Positions 21,051-29,076 are shown, counted from the stretch's first letter. The stretch is 32,747 nucleotides of DNA from Hungatella hathewayi WAL-18680 (GCF_000235505.1 NZ_JH379027.1:1741589-1774335); one strand, 5' to 3'. Notes: generated by a model from the letters alone, not told the origin. Translations and numbers: made by a program.

Positions 21051-21096
21051 CGGTTTGGAGGCTGTGGCAGACTATCATGGCAGGAAGGGAAAAAAC

Positions 21097-21909
21097 GTGA
21101 AAATTCAGAAAGAGTATTTGGTTTGTATTGATTCGGACGGCTGTGCCATTGACTCCATGAATCGGAAGCATACCGAGTGCTTCGGCCCAGCCCTGGTGGA
21201 AGTCTGGGGGCTGGAGGGAATGCGGGATGTGGTTTTGGATAAGTGGAATGAGATTAATCTGTCTACCATGACAAGGGGCATCAATCGGTTTAAGGGGCTG
21301 GCGTTGATTCTGGAACAGCTGCATATCGAGAAGGAGGAGAATGTCTGGGCGTATACGGCGTGGAGCGAGCAGGCGAAGGAACTGTCCAACCAGGCGTTGT
21401 TAGAGGTATGCGAAACCTGCGGGAATCCGGTGTTTGAGCGGGCGGCGAGGTGGTCCTTTCTGGTCAACGAAAAGATAGAGGGATTGCCGGTATCCATGCC
21501 CTTTGCCGCGGTAAGAGGATGTATTGACAGGATGCACCGGGAGGCAGATATCTCCGTGGTCTCCTCCGCCAACGAGGAGGCGATTACGGATGAGTGGCGT
21601 TCCAGCGGGCTGATGGACCATGTGGACTATCTGTTCTCCCAGAGTGATGGGAGCAAGCGGGACTGTATCAGGAGCATGATTGAGCGGGGGTATGAGAGAG
21701 AGCATATCCTGATGATTGGAGATGCTCCCGGAGATTATGACGCCGCCGATTTTAACGGCGCCTGGTATTATCCCATTCTGGCCGGGAAGGAGGAGGAGTC
21801 CTGGGAGCGGCTGATGGAGTATTTTGAGCTGTTTGTGAAGGGGGAGTTTTCGGCGGAGATTCAGAGGGGGCTTACGCTGGAGATGAAGAGGAATTTAAAT
21901 GAAACGTAG
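21097..21909 (+). CDS. HAD-superfamily hydrolase (probable phosphatase or phosphomutase)
   Basis: A 270-aa protein, last gene of the importer operon. HAD motifs: I, CIDSDGCAIDSM with D12 and D14; II, VVSSAN; III, the lysine of SDGSKRD; IV, MIGDAPGDYDAA with D209 and D213. A large helical cap (about 20-140) sits between motifs I and II. Start chosen at GTG 21097 after AGGAAGGG; the frame is open further upstream to a TTG but without a ribosome site. It is likely to act on a phosphorylated sugar in the same route; the substrate is unknown. Confidence 0.85.
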   Translation: MKIQKEYLVCIDSDGCAIDSMNRKHTECFGPALVEVWGLEGMRDVVLDKWNEINLSTMTRGINRFKGLALILEQLHIEKEENVWAYTAWSEQAKELSNQALLEVCETCGNPVFERAARWSFLVNEKIEGLPVSMPFAAVRGCIDRMHREADISVVSSANEEAITDEWRSSGLMDHVDYLFSQSDGSKRDCIRSMIERGYEREHILMIGDAPGDYDAADFNGAWYYPILAGKEEESWERLMEYFELFVKGEFSAEIQRGLTLEMKRNLNET

Positions 21910-21961
21910 TAGGATGATTGCGCGGCTGTTCTGAATGAGAGGAAGAAGCGCACGGCCTGAG

Positions 21962-22008
21962 CCGGTTTTTGCGGGACCTTGACGAGTCTTTGTGAAAACC
22001 GGTTTTTT
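21962..22008 (+). terminator. Terminator of the sugar-importer operon
   Basis: CCGGTTTT (21962-21969) pairs with AAAACCGG (21995-22002), followed by six T residues. The loop is long (25 bases). Confidence 0.8.
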
Positions 22009-22115
22009 GTATCTATAAGCCAGGAAGAGCGGTTTATCCGTCCAATTACCGGGAACGTGTCGAACCATGTCGAACGGTTGTGCCACAAACAGACAAGAAA
22101 TCCGCCTGCAGGGGG

Positions 22116-22144
22116 TTGACATTTCTTCCAAAATAAGGAATAAT
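22116..22144 (+). promoter_or_regulatory. Candidate promoter of the gntR-type gene
   Basis: A perfect TTGACA (22116-22121) and AATAAT (22139-22144) with 17 bases between. A better TATAAT (22152-22157) is too far from this -35. Confidence 0.5.
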
Positions 22145-22220
22145 AAAGGTATATAATAATGACATAATGAAAACTTGTAATATATGCCTGAAAAAATACA
22201 TGAAATAAAGGAGAAGGACT

Positions 22221-22977
22221 GTGAATCTGAAGGAAGCCAAGTATAAAATCAACAAGGACATCCCCATCCCGTTCTATTACCAGGTGAAGCGGATGATATT
22301 GAATGAACTATCCAACGGCAGTTTGAAGCAGGGAGACAAGCTGCCGGGGGAGACGGAGTTTTGTGAGTGTCTGGGGCTGAGCCGGCCTACGGTGCGCCAG
22401 GCGTTGAATGAACTGGTGTCGGAGGGGGTGCTGGTGCGGAAGAAGAAGAGCGGAACTTTTGTGGCCCAGCCGAAGATTGAGCTGAAAACCAATACCGGCA
22501 TTGAGCATCTGAAGCATTACTTGGAGATGAGTTCCAGGGAGTGCAGTGTGGAGATTCTGGATTTGTGCGTGATGGACGGGATTGAGGAGATTAACCAGCG
22601 GCTGGGGCTGGAGAGCCACGACGAGCTGATTTACTTAAAACGGATGTGGAAGGTGGGGGAGACGCCTATCGTGTACAGCGCCACCTATCTGTCTTCGGAG
22701 CGGTTTCCGGCGGTGCTTGAGAAGGACTTTCGGGAAATCAATCTCTTTGTAGGTGCTGGAGGTGGAGTACGGCATCCGGGCGAAGAGCCGGGCGGTGAAG
22801 ATAGAATCCACGCTGGCCAGCAAGTATGATTTGGAACTGCTGGAGATTGACCGCACCCGTGCGCCGCTTCTGTGCGTGACGGACGTCATCGAGGAGGAGG
22901 GCGGCAGGCCCTTATGCTACTCGGTTACCAGGTACCGCGGTGATAAGTCCCATATTTCCTATGATTGTGAGGCATAG
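22221..22977 (+). pseudogene. GntR-family (HutC/UTRA) regulator interrupted by a frameshift
   Basis: The first part (GTG 22221, after AAGGAGAAGG) encodes a full GntR winged helix (about 15-80; FYYQVKRMILNEL, LGLSRPTVRQALNELVSEG) and most of a UTRA ligand domain up to REINLF at 22748. The frame then runs into unrelated residues to a stop at 22829. The rest of the UTRA domain, from VLEVEYGIRAKSRAVKIES, continues in the +1 frame from 22753 to the stop at 22977. One extra base between about 22743 and 22752 explains this. The rejoined protein would be about 251 aa, a normal HutC-type length. Either a real inactivation or a sequencing error. Its position suggests it controls the Liv importer operon. 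Confidence 0.85.
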
Positions 22978-22995
22978 AATATAGAAGTATAACAT

Positions 22996-23031
22996 AATGT
23001 CCTGTTGTCAATGAGACGGCAGGACATTTTT
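22996..23031 (+). terminator. Terminator after the gntR-type gene
   Basis: AATGTCCTG (22996-23004) pairs perfectly with CAGGACATT (23020-23028), followed by TTTATTT. Confidence 0.88.
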
Positions 23032-23048
23032 ATTTGTAAATTTGACAA

Positions 23049-23084
23049 AAATATCACATAAAACGGCAAAATATTGTGCTATTT
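23049..23084. promoter_or_regulatory. Imperfect inverted repeat upstream of the Liv promoter
   Basis: AAATATCACA (23049-23058) and TGTGCTATTT (23075-23084) pair at 9 of 10 positions across 16 bases. It ends 14 bases before the -35 box; a possible regulator site, unproven. Confidence 0.35.
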
Positions 23085-23098
23085 TACAGATATTAGTA

Positions 23099-23127
23099 TT
23101 GACAAAATGATTGGAATGAATTATGAT
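23099..23127 (+). promoter_or_regulatory. Promoter of the Liv-type importer operon
   Basis: TTGACA (23099-23104), 17 bases, TATGAT (23122-23127), about 55 bases before the start codon: 11 of 12 consensus positions. Confidence 0.8.
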
Positions 23128-23181
23128 GTGATTATGAAAGAGATACTTACATAATGAAATTAAGTACTAAAGGAGGAAACC

Positions 23182-24447
23182 ATGAAAAAAGCAATAAAAT
23201 CCATGTTAAGCACGACAATGATAGCGGCCCTTGCCATGACGGCAATCAGCGGCTGCGCCAGTTCCACAGGGGGTCAGGGGGAGACACAGGCGCCCAGCCA
23301 GACAGAGGCGAAGACGGATGCAGGCACAACGGCGGCTGGGGACGCCGGGGAGCAGTCGAAGGAAGCCCAGGGTGCGGTGGAACTGTCCGGCAGAAATAAG
23401 CTGGCATTTTTCCTGCCCATGACCGGGGACCAGATGCAGTACGGCATTTCCTTAAAAGAAGGGGCGGAGCTGGCGCTCGATAAATTCAACGCGGCCAACG
23501 GAACCGACTTTGTGCTGGAGGTCTTTGACGACAAGGGGGACCCGAAGGAGGCAGTGAACGTGGCCAACAAGATTATTTCCGATGACTCCGTGATTGCCGG
23601 TATGGGAAGTTTTTCTTCTTCCTGCGCCATGGCGGCGGCTCCGGTGTTTGAGGAGAATGAGCTGCTGTTATTCAGCCCCAACGCCTCCCACACGGATTTC
23701 CCGGGGCTGGGCGAGATGATGTTTTCAGTGGTTATGAGCCAGAAGTATGAGGGAGCCGAGTTTGCCAGATATCTGATTAACACTTACGGACCTCAGAAAA
23801 TCGCCATCATTTACCAGAATACGGACCACGGGGTGATCGCCTCGGACGTGTTCAAGCAGGAGTACGAGAAGCTGGGCGGGGAACTGTCCGTGATGGAGAC
23901 CTTCGTGCCGGGGCAGACCAAGGATTTCAGCCCGATTCTCTCCAAGGTGAAAGCGGCGGCGCCGGATGTGATTTACGCTTCGGCTTCCTATAATGACTGC
24001 GCCCAGATCTTCATGCAGGCCAACTCCCTGAACATCGAGGCCCAGTACGTGGGACCTGGCATGTGTCTGACGGAGGAGTTTTTAAATGTAGCAGGCGACA
24101 AGTTAAACGGCATGGTGGTGCTGAGCAGTATTCCCTGTTTCCTGCCGTCTGTCTTGGAAGCGGGCAATGTGGACGACACGACGAAGGCATTTGTGGACGA
24201 ATATGTGGCCAAATATAACAACTCCCCGGACGGATTTGCGGCCAGCTCCTACGACGCGGTGAATATCGTGCTGGAGGCGGCGCTGAAGGTGGGGACGGAC
24301 AGCAAGGCGCTGGCCGCGGAGCTTCGCCAGCTGCGCAACTACCCGGGCGTTTCCGGATATGACATGAGCTTTAATGAAAACAAAGAGATGATAAAAGGTA
24401 TCTACGCATTCAAGGTGGAGGACGGAAATTTCAAGTTGGCACAGTAA
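23182..24447 (+). CDS. Liv-type ABC transporter substrate-binding lipoprotein
   Basis: A 421-aa lipoprotein of the Peripla_BP_6 (leucine/amide-binding) group. The signal peptide ends in the lipobox ISGC (Cys25); a Gly/Ser/Thr/Glu linker runs to about 68; then NKLAFFLPMTGDQMQYGISLKEGAELALDKFN, the conserved FDDKGDPKEAVNVANKII and MGSFSSSCAMAAAPVFEE, and QKIAIIYQNTDHGVIASDVFKQEYE. AAAGGAGG precedes the ATG. Family ligands are branched-chain or other amino acids, urea, short amides and some aromatics, so the name does not fix the ligand. The downstream catabolic genes suggest something other than leucine. A terminator-like hairpin follows. Confidence 0.92.
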   Translation: MKKAIKSMLSTTMIAALAMTAISGCASSTGGQGETQAPSQTEAKTDAGTTAAGDAGEQSKEAQGAVELSGRNKLAFFLPMTGDQMQYGISLKEGAELALDKFNAANGTDFVLEVFDDKGDPKEAVNVANKIISDDSVIAGMGSFSSSCAMAAAPVFEENELLLFSPNASHTDFPGLGEMMFSVVMSQKYEGAEFARYLINTYGPQKIAIIYQNTDHGVIASDVFKQEYEKLGGELSVMETFVPGQTKDFSPILSKVKAAAPDVIYASASYNDCAQIFMQANSLNIEAQYVGPGMCLTEEFLNVAGDKLNGMVVLSSIPCFLPSVLEAGNVDDTTKAFVDEYVAKYNNSPDGFAASSYDAVNIVLEAALKVGTDSKALAAELRQLRNYPGVSGYDMSFNENKEMIKGIYAFKVEDGNFKLAQ

Positions 24448-24455
24448 CGGGCCAG

Positions 24456-24494
24456 GGGCCGCCAGATGCACGGGATGTGTTTGGCGGCCCTTTT
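24456..24494 (+). terminator. Intra-operon terminator-like hairpin after the Liv binding protein
   Basis: GGGCCGCCA (24456-24464) pairs perfectly with TGGCGGCCC (24482-24490), followed by TTTTGTG. The U-tract is short, so part of the transcription should pass into the permease genes. Confidence 0.75.
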
Positions 24495-24519
24495 GTGTCG
24501 GGATAGGAGAGGTATTCAT

Positions 24520-25398
24520 ATGTTTCTACAACAATTACTGAATGGAATCACCATCGGCAGCACCTACGCGCTGGTGGCCATCGGGTTTACGCTGGTGTTC
24601 GGAGTTCTGGAGCTGACCAACTTTGCCAATGGCTCCCTGTACATGCTGGGGGCGTATCTATCGCTGGTGATGTATGGAATAACCGGGAACCGGTTTGTGC
24701 TGGCATTTCTCCTTAGCATCGGGCTGACGGCCACGGTGGGGTACTGTCTGGACCGGTTTGGACTTCGCAGGCTGAGGGAGAAGAAGGCGCCGAAGCTGGC
24801 GGGGCTCATTACCACTTTGGGGATGTCCACCATGATTGATAATGCCATTATGATATGGTTTGGCAGCGAGACGAAACCGTTTCCCATGCCATGTGAGTTT
24901 GGAAAGATTGAGTTTGGGGGAGCGGTTATCAGCTGGCTCCAGATTCTGATTCTCAGCGTGTCCCTGATTCTCATGGGGACGCTGACATTGATTGTATACA
25001 AGACCAAGATTGGGAAGGCCATGAGGGCCACAGCGCAGAATATCGAGGCGGCGAAGCTGATGGGGATTAATATTAACGGGGTGATTTCCTTTACGTTTAT
25101 CATCAGCGGGATTCTGGCTTCCATCGCGGGGACACTGGTGGGGATGTATTACCAGACGGTGGATGTCAATATGGGAACGTCCATCGGAATGAAGATTTTT
25201 GCTTCGGCGATTCTGGGCGGTGTGGGCGTCCTGCCGGGGGCCATGTTTGGGGGCCTCAGCATCGGGATTATCGAGACGCTGGCGGCGGGATATATCAGCT
25301 CCGGTTACCGGGATGCCATCGCGTTTGCGGTGTTGATTGTAGTGTTGCTGTTCAAGCCAAGCGGACTGTTTGGAAAACAGCAGATTAATAAGGTCTAG
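24520..25398 (+). CDS. livH: Branched-chain-type ABC permease, LivH family
   Basis: A 292-aa inner permease subunit with about eight membrane helices. Family landmarks are LLNGITIGSTYALVAIGFTLVFGVLELTNFANG at the N-terminus, KIGKAMRATAQNIEAAKLMGININ (coupling helix) and FASAILGGVGVLPGAMFGG near the end. ATG 24520 follows AGGAGAGG; a longer upstream reading runs through the hairpin and is rejected. It partners the LivM-type permease 12 bases downstream. The symbol denotes family only; substrate may not be leucine. Confidence 0.92.
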   Translation: MFLQQLLNGITIGSTYALVAIGFTLVFGVLELTNFANGSLYMLGAYLSLVMYGITGNRFVLAFLLSIGLTATVGYCLDRFGLRRLREKKAPKLAGLITTLGMSTMIDNAIMIWFGSETKPFPMPCEFGKIEFGGAVISWLQILILSVSLILMGTLTLIVYKTKIGKAMRATAQNIEAAKLMGININGVISFTFIISGILASIAGTLVGMYYQTVDVNMGTSIGMKIFASAILGGVGVLPGAMFGGLSIGIIETLAAGYISSGYRDAIAFAVLIVVLLFKPSGLFGKQQINKV

Positions 25399-25410
25399 GG
25401 GGAGGAAGCG

Positions 25411-26472
25411 ATGATAAATAAGTTATGGGTGTTTCTTGCAAGCCATAAAAAACGGCTGATTCTTCTGGCCTTTCTGTTTGCGCTGGCATTTCCCTGGATG
25501 TTTGCCTCCAAGTATCTGGTGAGAATCGGGACGGTGTGTCTGATGTATACCATGCTGGCGCTGAGCCTGAATCTGATGGTTGGATTTCTGGGACAGATGT
25601 CCTTTGGACATGCGGCGTTCTGGGGAATTGGGGCCTATACGGCGGCGATTCTGGTGACCAGGATACCGGGATGCCCCGCCATCGTGTCGTTCACGGCGGC
25701 GGCGGTGATGGCCGGGGCCTTCGGGCTGCTTTTGGGGCTTCCGGTACTCAAGTTAAAGGGATATTATTTTACGATTATCACTATGGTGTTCTGCGAGATT
25801 ATCCGGCTGATTGAGCTGAACTGGATGAGTCTGACCAGGGGCTCCCTGGGGATTATGGCCATTGCCAAGCCCAGCTTTTTCGGGATGAAGATTACCACGC
25901 CGCATCAGTTTTATTATCTGATTCTGGCGCTGCTGGTGCTCACGGTGGTGGTGATTAACAACATTATGAATTCCAGGATTGGACAGGCGGTGCTGGCGAT
26001 CCGGGACGATGAGCTGGCGGCCGCGGCCATGGGCATCAATGTGTTTAAGTACAAGATGATGATATTTATCGTGTCCTCCATGCTGGCCGGGCTGGCGGGA
26101 GCATTTTACGCACAGTATACCGGATATATCGACCCAAGCGGGTTCTCCGGGGTGCAGTCCAATGAGATGCTGGTGATGGTGATCTTCGGCGGTCTCGGCA
26201 ATGTGCTGGGCAGCTTCATCGGGGCCATCGGCCTGAGTATCCTGCCGGAAATGCTCCGGGGACTGATGCAGTACCGGATGTTCATCTACGGCGCCCTGCT
26301 GGTTGGCCTGATGCTGGTGCGTCCGGACGGACTGCTTGGAAATGTGAACTTTAAATATATTGGGCAGAGGGCGCAGAATGGAGGCCAGACAGGGACCGCA
26401 CATCAGTCCGGCCAGGGAGAAAAGAAACAAAAGAGCAGACGGGATGTGAATGGAGGGGGACAGGATGAGTGA
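25411..26472 (+). CDS. livM: Branched-chain-type ABC permease, LivM family
   Basis: A 353-aa second permease subunit. Landmarks are LALSLNLMVGFLGQMSFGHAAFWGIGAYTAAIL, LKGYYFTIITMVFCEIIRL, AIRDDELAAAAMGINVFKYK and VIFGGLGNVLGSFIGA. The last 35 residues are hydrophilic and Gln/Gly/Lys-rich, a cytosolic tail. GGGGGAGGAAG precedes ATG. Its 3' end overlaps the start of the next ATPase gene by 8 bases, so translation is coupled. Confidence 0.92.
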   Translation: MINKLWVFLASHKKRLILLAFLFALAFPWMFASKYLVRIGTVCLMYTMLALSLNLMVGFLGQMSFGHAAFWGIGAYTAAILVTRIPGCPAIVSFTAAAVMAGAFGLLLGLPVLKLKGYYFTIITMVFCEIIRLIELNWMSLTRGSLGIMAIAKPSFFGMKITTPHQFYYLILALLVLTVVVINNIMNSRIGQAVLAIRDDELAAAAMGINVFKYKMMIFIVSSMLAGLAGAFYAQYTGYIDPSGFSGVQSNEMLVMVIFGGLGNVLGSFIGAIGLSILPEMLRGLMQYRMFIYGALLVGLMLVRPDGLLGNVNFKYIGQRAQNGGQTGTAHQSGQGEKKQKSRRDVNGGGQDE

Positions 26473-27232
26473 AGTCGTACTTCAAGTAAATAAGGTGACT
26501 CAGAGGTTCGGCGGGCTTGTGGCGCTGTCGGACGTGAGCATGGAGGTATCCGAGGGGGAAATCGTCGGAATCATTGGCCCCAACGGCGCCGGGAAGACGA
26601 CGCTGTTCAACGTGATTACCGGGATGTACTGCCCCACGGAGGGTAAGGTTTTCATGCTGGGGAAGGATGTGACCGGGTGGAAGCCCCATGAGATTACCAG
26701 GGCCGGATTTTCCAGGACCTTCCAGAACATCCGCCTGTTTCCGAAAATGACGGTGCTTGACAATGTTCTCGTTGGCATGCACACCAACACCAGAGCCGGT
26801 CTGCCTTCCGCCATCTTTAACACGAAGGCGAAGCGGGAGGAGGAGCGGCAGATGGAGGAGCGGGCCGGGGAGCTGCTGCGGCTTCTGGGGCTTTACGAGG
26901 TGCGGTATGAGATGTCCACCAGTCTGCCTTACGGGGACCAGAGAAAGCTGGAGATTGCCAGGGCGCTGGCGACACAGCCGAAGCTTCTGCTGCTGGACGA
27001 GCCGGCGGCAGGGATGAATGAGCAGGAGACGAAGGAACTGTTAGACATTGTGATGAAGTTAAAACAGATGGATTACACGGTGCTGCTGATTGAGCACGAT
27101 ATGAAGTTTGTCATGAATATCTGTGAGCGGATTTATGTGCTGGACAACGGGGCGCTGATTGCGGACGGGGTTCCGGAGAAGATTCGCTCCAGTCAGGCGG
27201 TGATTGAGGCGTACCTGGGGAAGGAGGATTAG
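26465..27232 (+). CDS. livG: ABC transporter ATP-binding protein, LivG family
   Basis: A 255-aa nucleotide-binding subunit. Walker A GPNGAGKTTLF, Q-loop TFQNIRLFPKMTVLDNVLVG, Walker B LLLLDEPAAGMN, H-loop IEHDM; the signature region reads TSLPYGDQRKLEIARAL, as often in LivG. ATG 26465 lies inside the end of the LivM gene, after GGAGGGGGACAGG; an in-frame TTG/GTG-type upstream start would duplicate LivM coding sequence and is rejected. It works with the LivF-type subunit 2 bases downstream. Confidence 0.93.
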   Translation: MSEVVLQVNKVTQRFGGLVALSDVSMEVSEGEIVGIIGPNGAGKTTLFNVITGMYCPTEGKVFMLGKDVTGWKPHEITRAGFSRTFQNIRLFPKMTVLDNVLVGMHTNTRAGLPSAIFNTKAKREEERQMEERAGELLRLLGLYEVRYEMSTSLPYGDQRKLEIARALATQPKLLLLDEPAAGMNEQETKELLDIVMKLKQMDYTVLLIEHDMKFVMNICERIYVLDNGALIADGVPEKIRSSQAVIEAYLGKED

Positions 27233-27234
27233 AG

Positions 27235-27945
27235 ATGGCATTGCTGGAGCTTAAGGATATTGAAGTGAATTATGGCAGCATCAGCGCGCTGAAATCCATC
27301 AGTCTCAAGGTGGAGGAAGGGGAGATTATCACCCTGATTGGCTCCAACGGGGCGGGAAAGAGCACGACCATGCGGACGATTATGGGGCTGAAGGAGAGTG
27401 GGAAGGGAACCATTACCTTTGATGGCGAGGACATTACCAATAAGGACACCAAGGTGATGGTGAGCCGGGGGATTATCCTCTCGCCGGAGGGGCGGCAGGT
27501 GTTTCCAAAGTTCACGGTGTTAGACAATCTGAAGCTGGGGGCGTACTTAAGGCCGGACGCGGAGATAGAGGAGAGTCTTGAGACGGTGTACCAGCTGTTT
27601 CCCAAGCTGCTGGCCAGGAAGGAGCAGATGGCGGGGACGCTGTCCGGCGGAGAGCAGCAGATGCTGGCCGTGGGCCGGGCCATGATGGGGAAGCCGAGAC
27701 TGCTGCTGCTGGACGAGCCGTCCCTGGGGCTGGCGCCGCTGGTGATTAAGGAGATTTTCGAGATGATTCTGCGGATTCGGAGCATGGGAACTACCATACT
27801 TCTGGTGGAGCAGAACGCGCGGGTGGCGTTGAAGCACTCGGACAGGGCCTATGTGCTGGAGACCGGGAAGATTGTGCTGGAGGATACGGCGGAGAATCTG
27901 CTGAATTCGGACGAGGTACGGCGGGCGTATCTGGGAGGTGTCTGA
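27235..27945 (+). CDS. livF: ABC transporter ATP-binding protein, LivF family
   Basis: A 236-aa nucleotide-binding subunit. Walker A GSNGAGKSTTMRTIMGL, Q-loop SPEGRQVFPKFTVLDNLKLGAY, signature LSGGEQQMLAVGRA, Walker B LLLLDEPSLGLAP, H-loop position reading VEQNA, which is the family norm. It starts 2 bases after the LivG stop. Its own stop forms TGATG with the start of a 24-codon mini-ORF, tying it to the catabolic genes downstream. Confidence 0.93.
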   Translation: MALLELKDIEVNYGSISALKSISLKVEEGEIITLIGSNGAGKSTTMRTIMGLKESGKGTITFDGEDITNKDTKVMVSRGIILSPEGRQVFPKFTVLDNLKLGAYLRPDAEIEESLETVYQLFPKLLARKEQMAGTLSGGEQQMLAVGRAMMGKPRLLLLDEPSLGLAPLVIKEIFEMILRIRSMGTTILLVEQNARVALKHSDRAYVLETGKIVLEDTAENLLNSDEVRRAYLGGV

Positions 27946-28017
27946 TGGCGGTGGATTGGTTGAGATTGGTGAGTGACAGGAACAGGTATGTCCGGGAGGT
28001 GTTCGATGGCGGTAGAT
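27933..28017 (+). repeat. Duplicated translation-start region, 61-base spacing
   Basis: The 24 bases at 27933-27956 and 27994-28017 match at 21 positions. Both read GGGAGGTG, four bases, then ATGGCGGT. GTAT shortly before each copy suggests the similarity extends upstream with a 2-base indel. Probably a remnant of a local duplication. Confidence 0.75.
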
Positions 28018-28019
28018 AA
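27945..28019 (+). CDS. 24-codon mini-ORF coupled to the livF stop
   Basis: ATG 27945 overlaps the livF stop as TGATG and has GGGAGGTG five bases upstream. It encodes MAVDWLRLVSDRNRYVREVF followed by DGGR, ending at TAA 28017-28019, eleven bases past the start of the next gene (28006). Its first four residues, MAVD, equal those of the next protein. Either a translated coupling peptide or a duplication relic; no known family. Confidence 0.4.
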   Translation: MAVDWLRLVSDRNRYVREVFDGGR

Positions 28020-29076
28020 CTTGTCGAAGCGGGAGCTTTATGAGCGGGTCGGGCATATGAACCAGATTGCCGGGTTTAAGCGGTATGTGCTCTGCGAGGG
28101 AAAGAAGGACGGGGTTCATGCCGTGGACATGTGGAATGGAAACGGGCTGGAGCTGACGATTGTGTGTGACAGGGCCTCGGATATCTCTTCCCTGCGGTTT
28201 CAGGGAAAATCTCTGTGCTGGCTGTCCAATCTGGGAGTGTCAGGGCCGGAGTTTGCAGGGCAGGGAGATTTTGAGTGGAACCAGAATTTCTCCGGTGGAA
28301 TGTTTGCTACCTGTGGGCTGACCACGGCGGGGCTGCCGTCGGAGGATGGCGGGGAGCGGCTGGAGCTTCACGGGAGTGTGTCGAATCTGCCGTCGGAGGA
28401 AGTGGGCTGCAAGACCTGGTGGGATCATGATAATTATGTGGTAGAGTTTGAGAGCAGGACGAGGCAGGCGAGACCTTTCGGGGAACATCTGTGTCTGACC
28501 AGAAATATCCGGGTGAAGATGGGGGACAACACGGTGTATGTCCATGACCAGGTGGAGAATCTGGGATTTCAGGATGCGCCGTTTATGATGATTTACCATA
28601 TGAATTTTGGGTATCCGCTGCTGGATGAGGGCAGCCGGATATGCCTGACCTGCGGGGAGCGGTATCCAACCTCGAAGCTGGCAGAAGCGTCGGCGGGGGA
28701 GATTGGAGTGATTGGAAAGCCGGATGATGGGTACGCGGCGAGAGCGTATAATCACAGGGTGGAGATGGATGGAGACGGGTTTGCCTATGCGTCCCTGCTG
28801 AATGAGAGACTGGGGATGGGGGCCACGGTGAAATTCCGGGCGGATGAGCTGAACCAGTTGAATCTCTGGAAATGTCTCCAGAAAGGACGTTATGTGGTGG
28901 GATTGGAGCCGTGTAACTGCCGGACCTGGGGGAGAGATAAGGAGAGAGAGGCGGGGAATCTGGAGTTTATCAGACCGTTTGAGAAGCGGGATTTGTATTT
29001 TGAGATACAGGTGCATGACGGTGCGGATGAGGTGCGGCAGGCGCTGGAGGGGTATGAGGAGCGGTATCGGCTGTGA
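28006..29076 (+). CDS. DUF4432-type aldose 1-epimerase-like protein
   Basis: A 356-aa cytosolic protein of the galactose-mutarotase-like superfamily, DUF4432 group. Landmarks are GVHAVDMWNGNGLELTIVCDRASDIS, a GGMFATCGLTTAG segment, LELHGSVSNLP, the YHMNFGYPLLDEGS segment and VGLEPCNCRTWG. Relatives are usually treated as aldose mutarotases, though activities are largely untested. ATG 28006 follows GGGAGGTG; the frame is open 11 codons further to a GTG without a ribosome site. First full gene of the catabolic cassette downstream of the Liv importer; it argues for a sugar-like ligand or intermediate. Confidence 0.85.
   Translation: MAVDNLSKRELYERVGHMNQIAGFKRYVLCEGKKDGVHAVDMWNGNGLELTIVCDRASDISSLRFQGKSLCWLSNLGVSGPEFAGQGDFEWNQNFSGGMFATCGLTTAGLPSEDGGERLELHGSVSNLPSEEVGCKTWWDHDNYVVEFESRTRQARPFGEHLCLTRNIRVKMGDNTVYVHDQVENLGFQDAPFMMIYHMNFGYPLLDEGSRICLTCGERYPTSKLAEASAGEIGVIGKPDDGYAARAYNHRVEMDGDGFAYASLLNERLGMGATVKFRADELNQLNLWKCLQKGRYVVGLEPCNCRTWGRDKEREAGNLEFIRPFEKRDLYFEIQVHDGADEVRQALEGYEERYRL

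Larger units (their letters stand above)
21910..22220. other. Intergenic gap of 311 bases between the HAD gene and the GntR gene
   Basis: It holds no convincing gene. It contains a rho-independent terminator, two copies of TGTCGAAC starting exactly 10 bases apart (22058 and 22068), a TTGACA box (22116-22121) and an AT-rich leader before the GTG start at 22221. Confidence 0.75.

Noticed and set aside
21055-21096. Longer N-terminus of the HAD protein from TTG 21055
   Set aside because: It starts four bases after the previous stop without a ribosome site; GTG 21097 follows AGGAAGGG and directly precedes the HAD motif I strand.
22743-22760. Programmed ribosomal frameshift in the GntR gene
   Set aside because: CTCTTTGTAGG contains no canonical slippery run, and the required shift equals one extra base, better explained by mutation or sequencing error.
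23057-23072. CcpA cre site before the Liv promoter
   Set aside because: AAAACGGCAAAA shares only the central CG and a few A residues with the cre consensus; too many mismatches.
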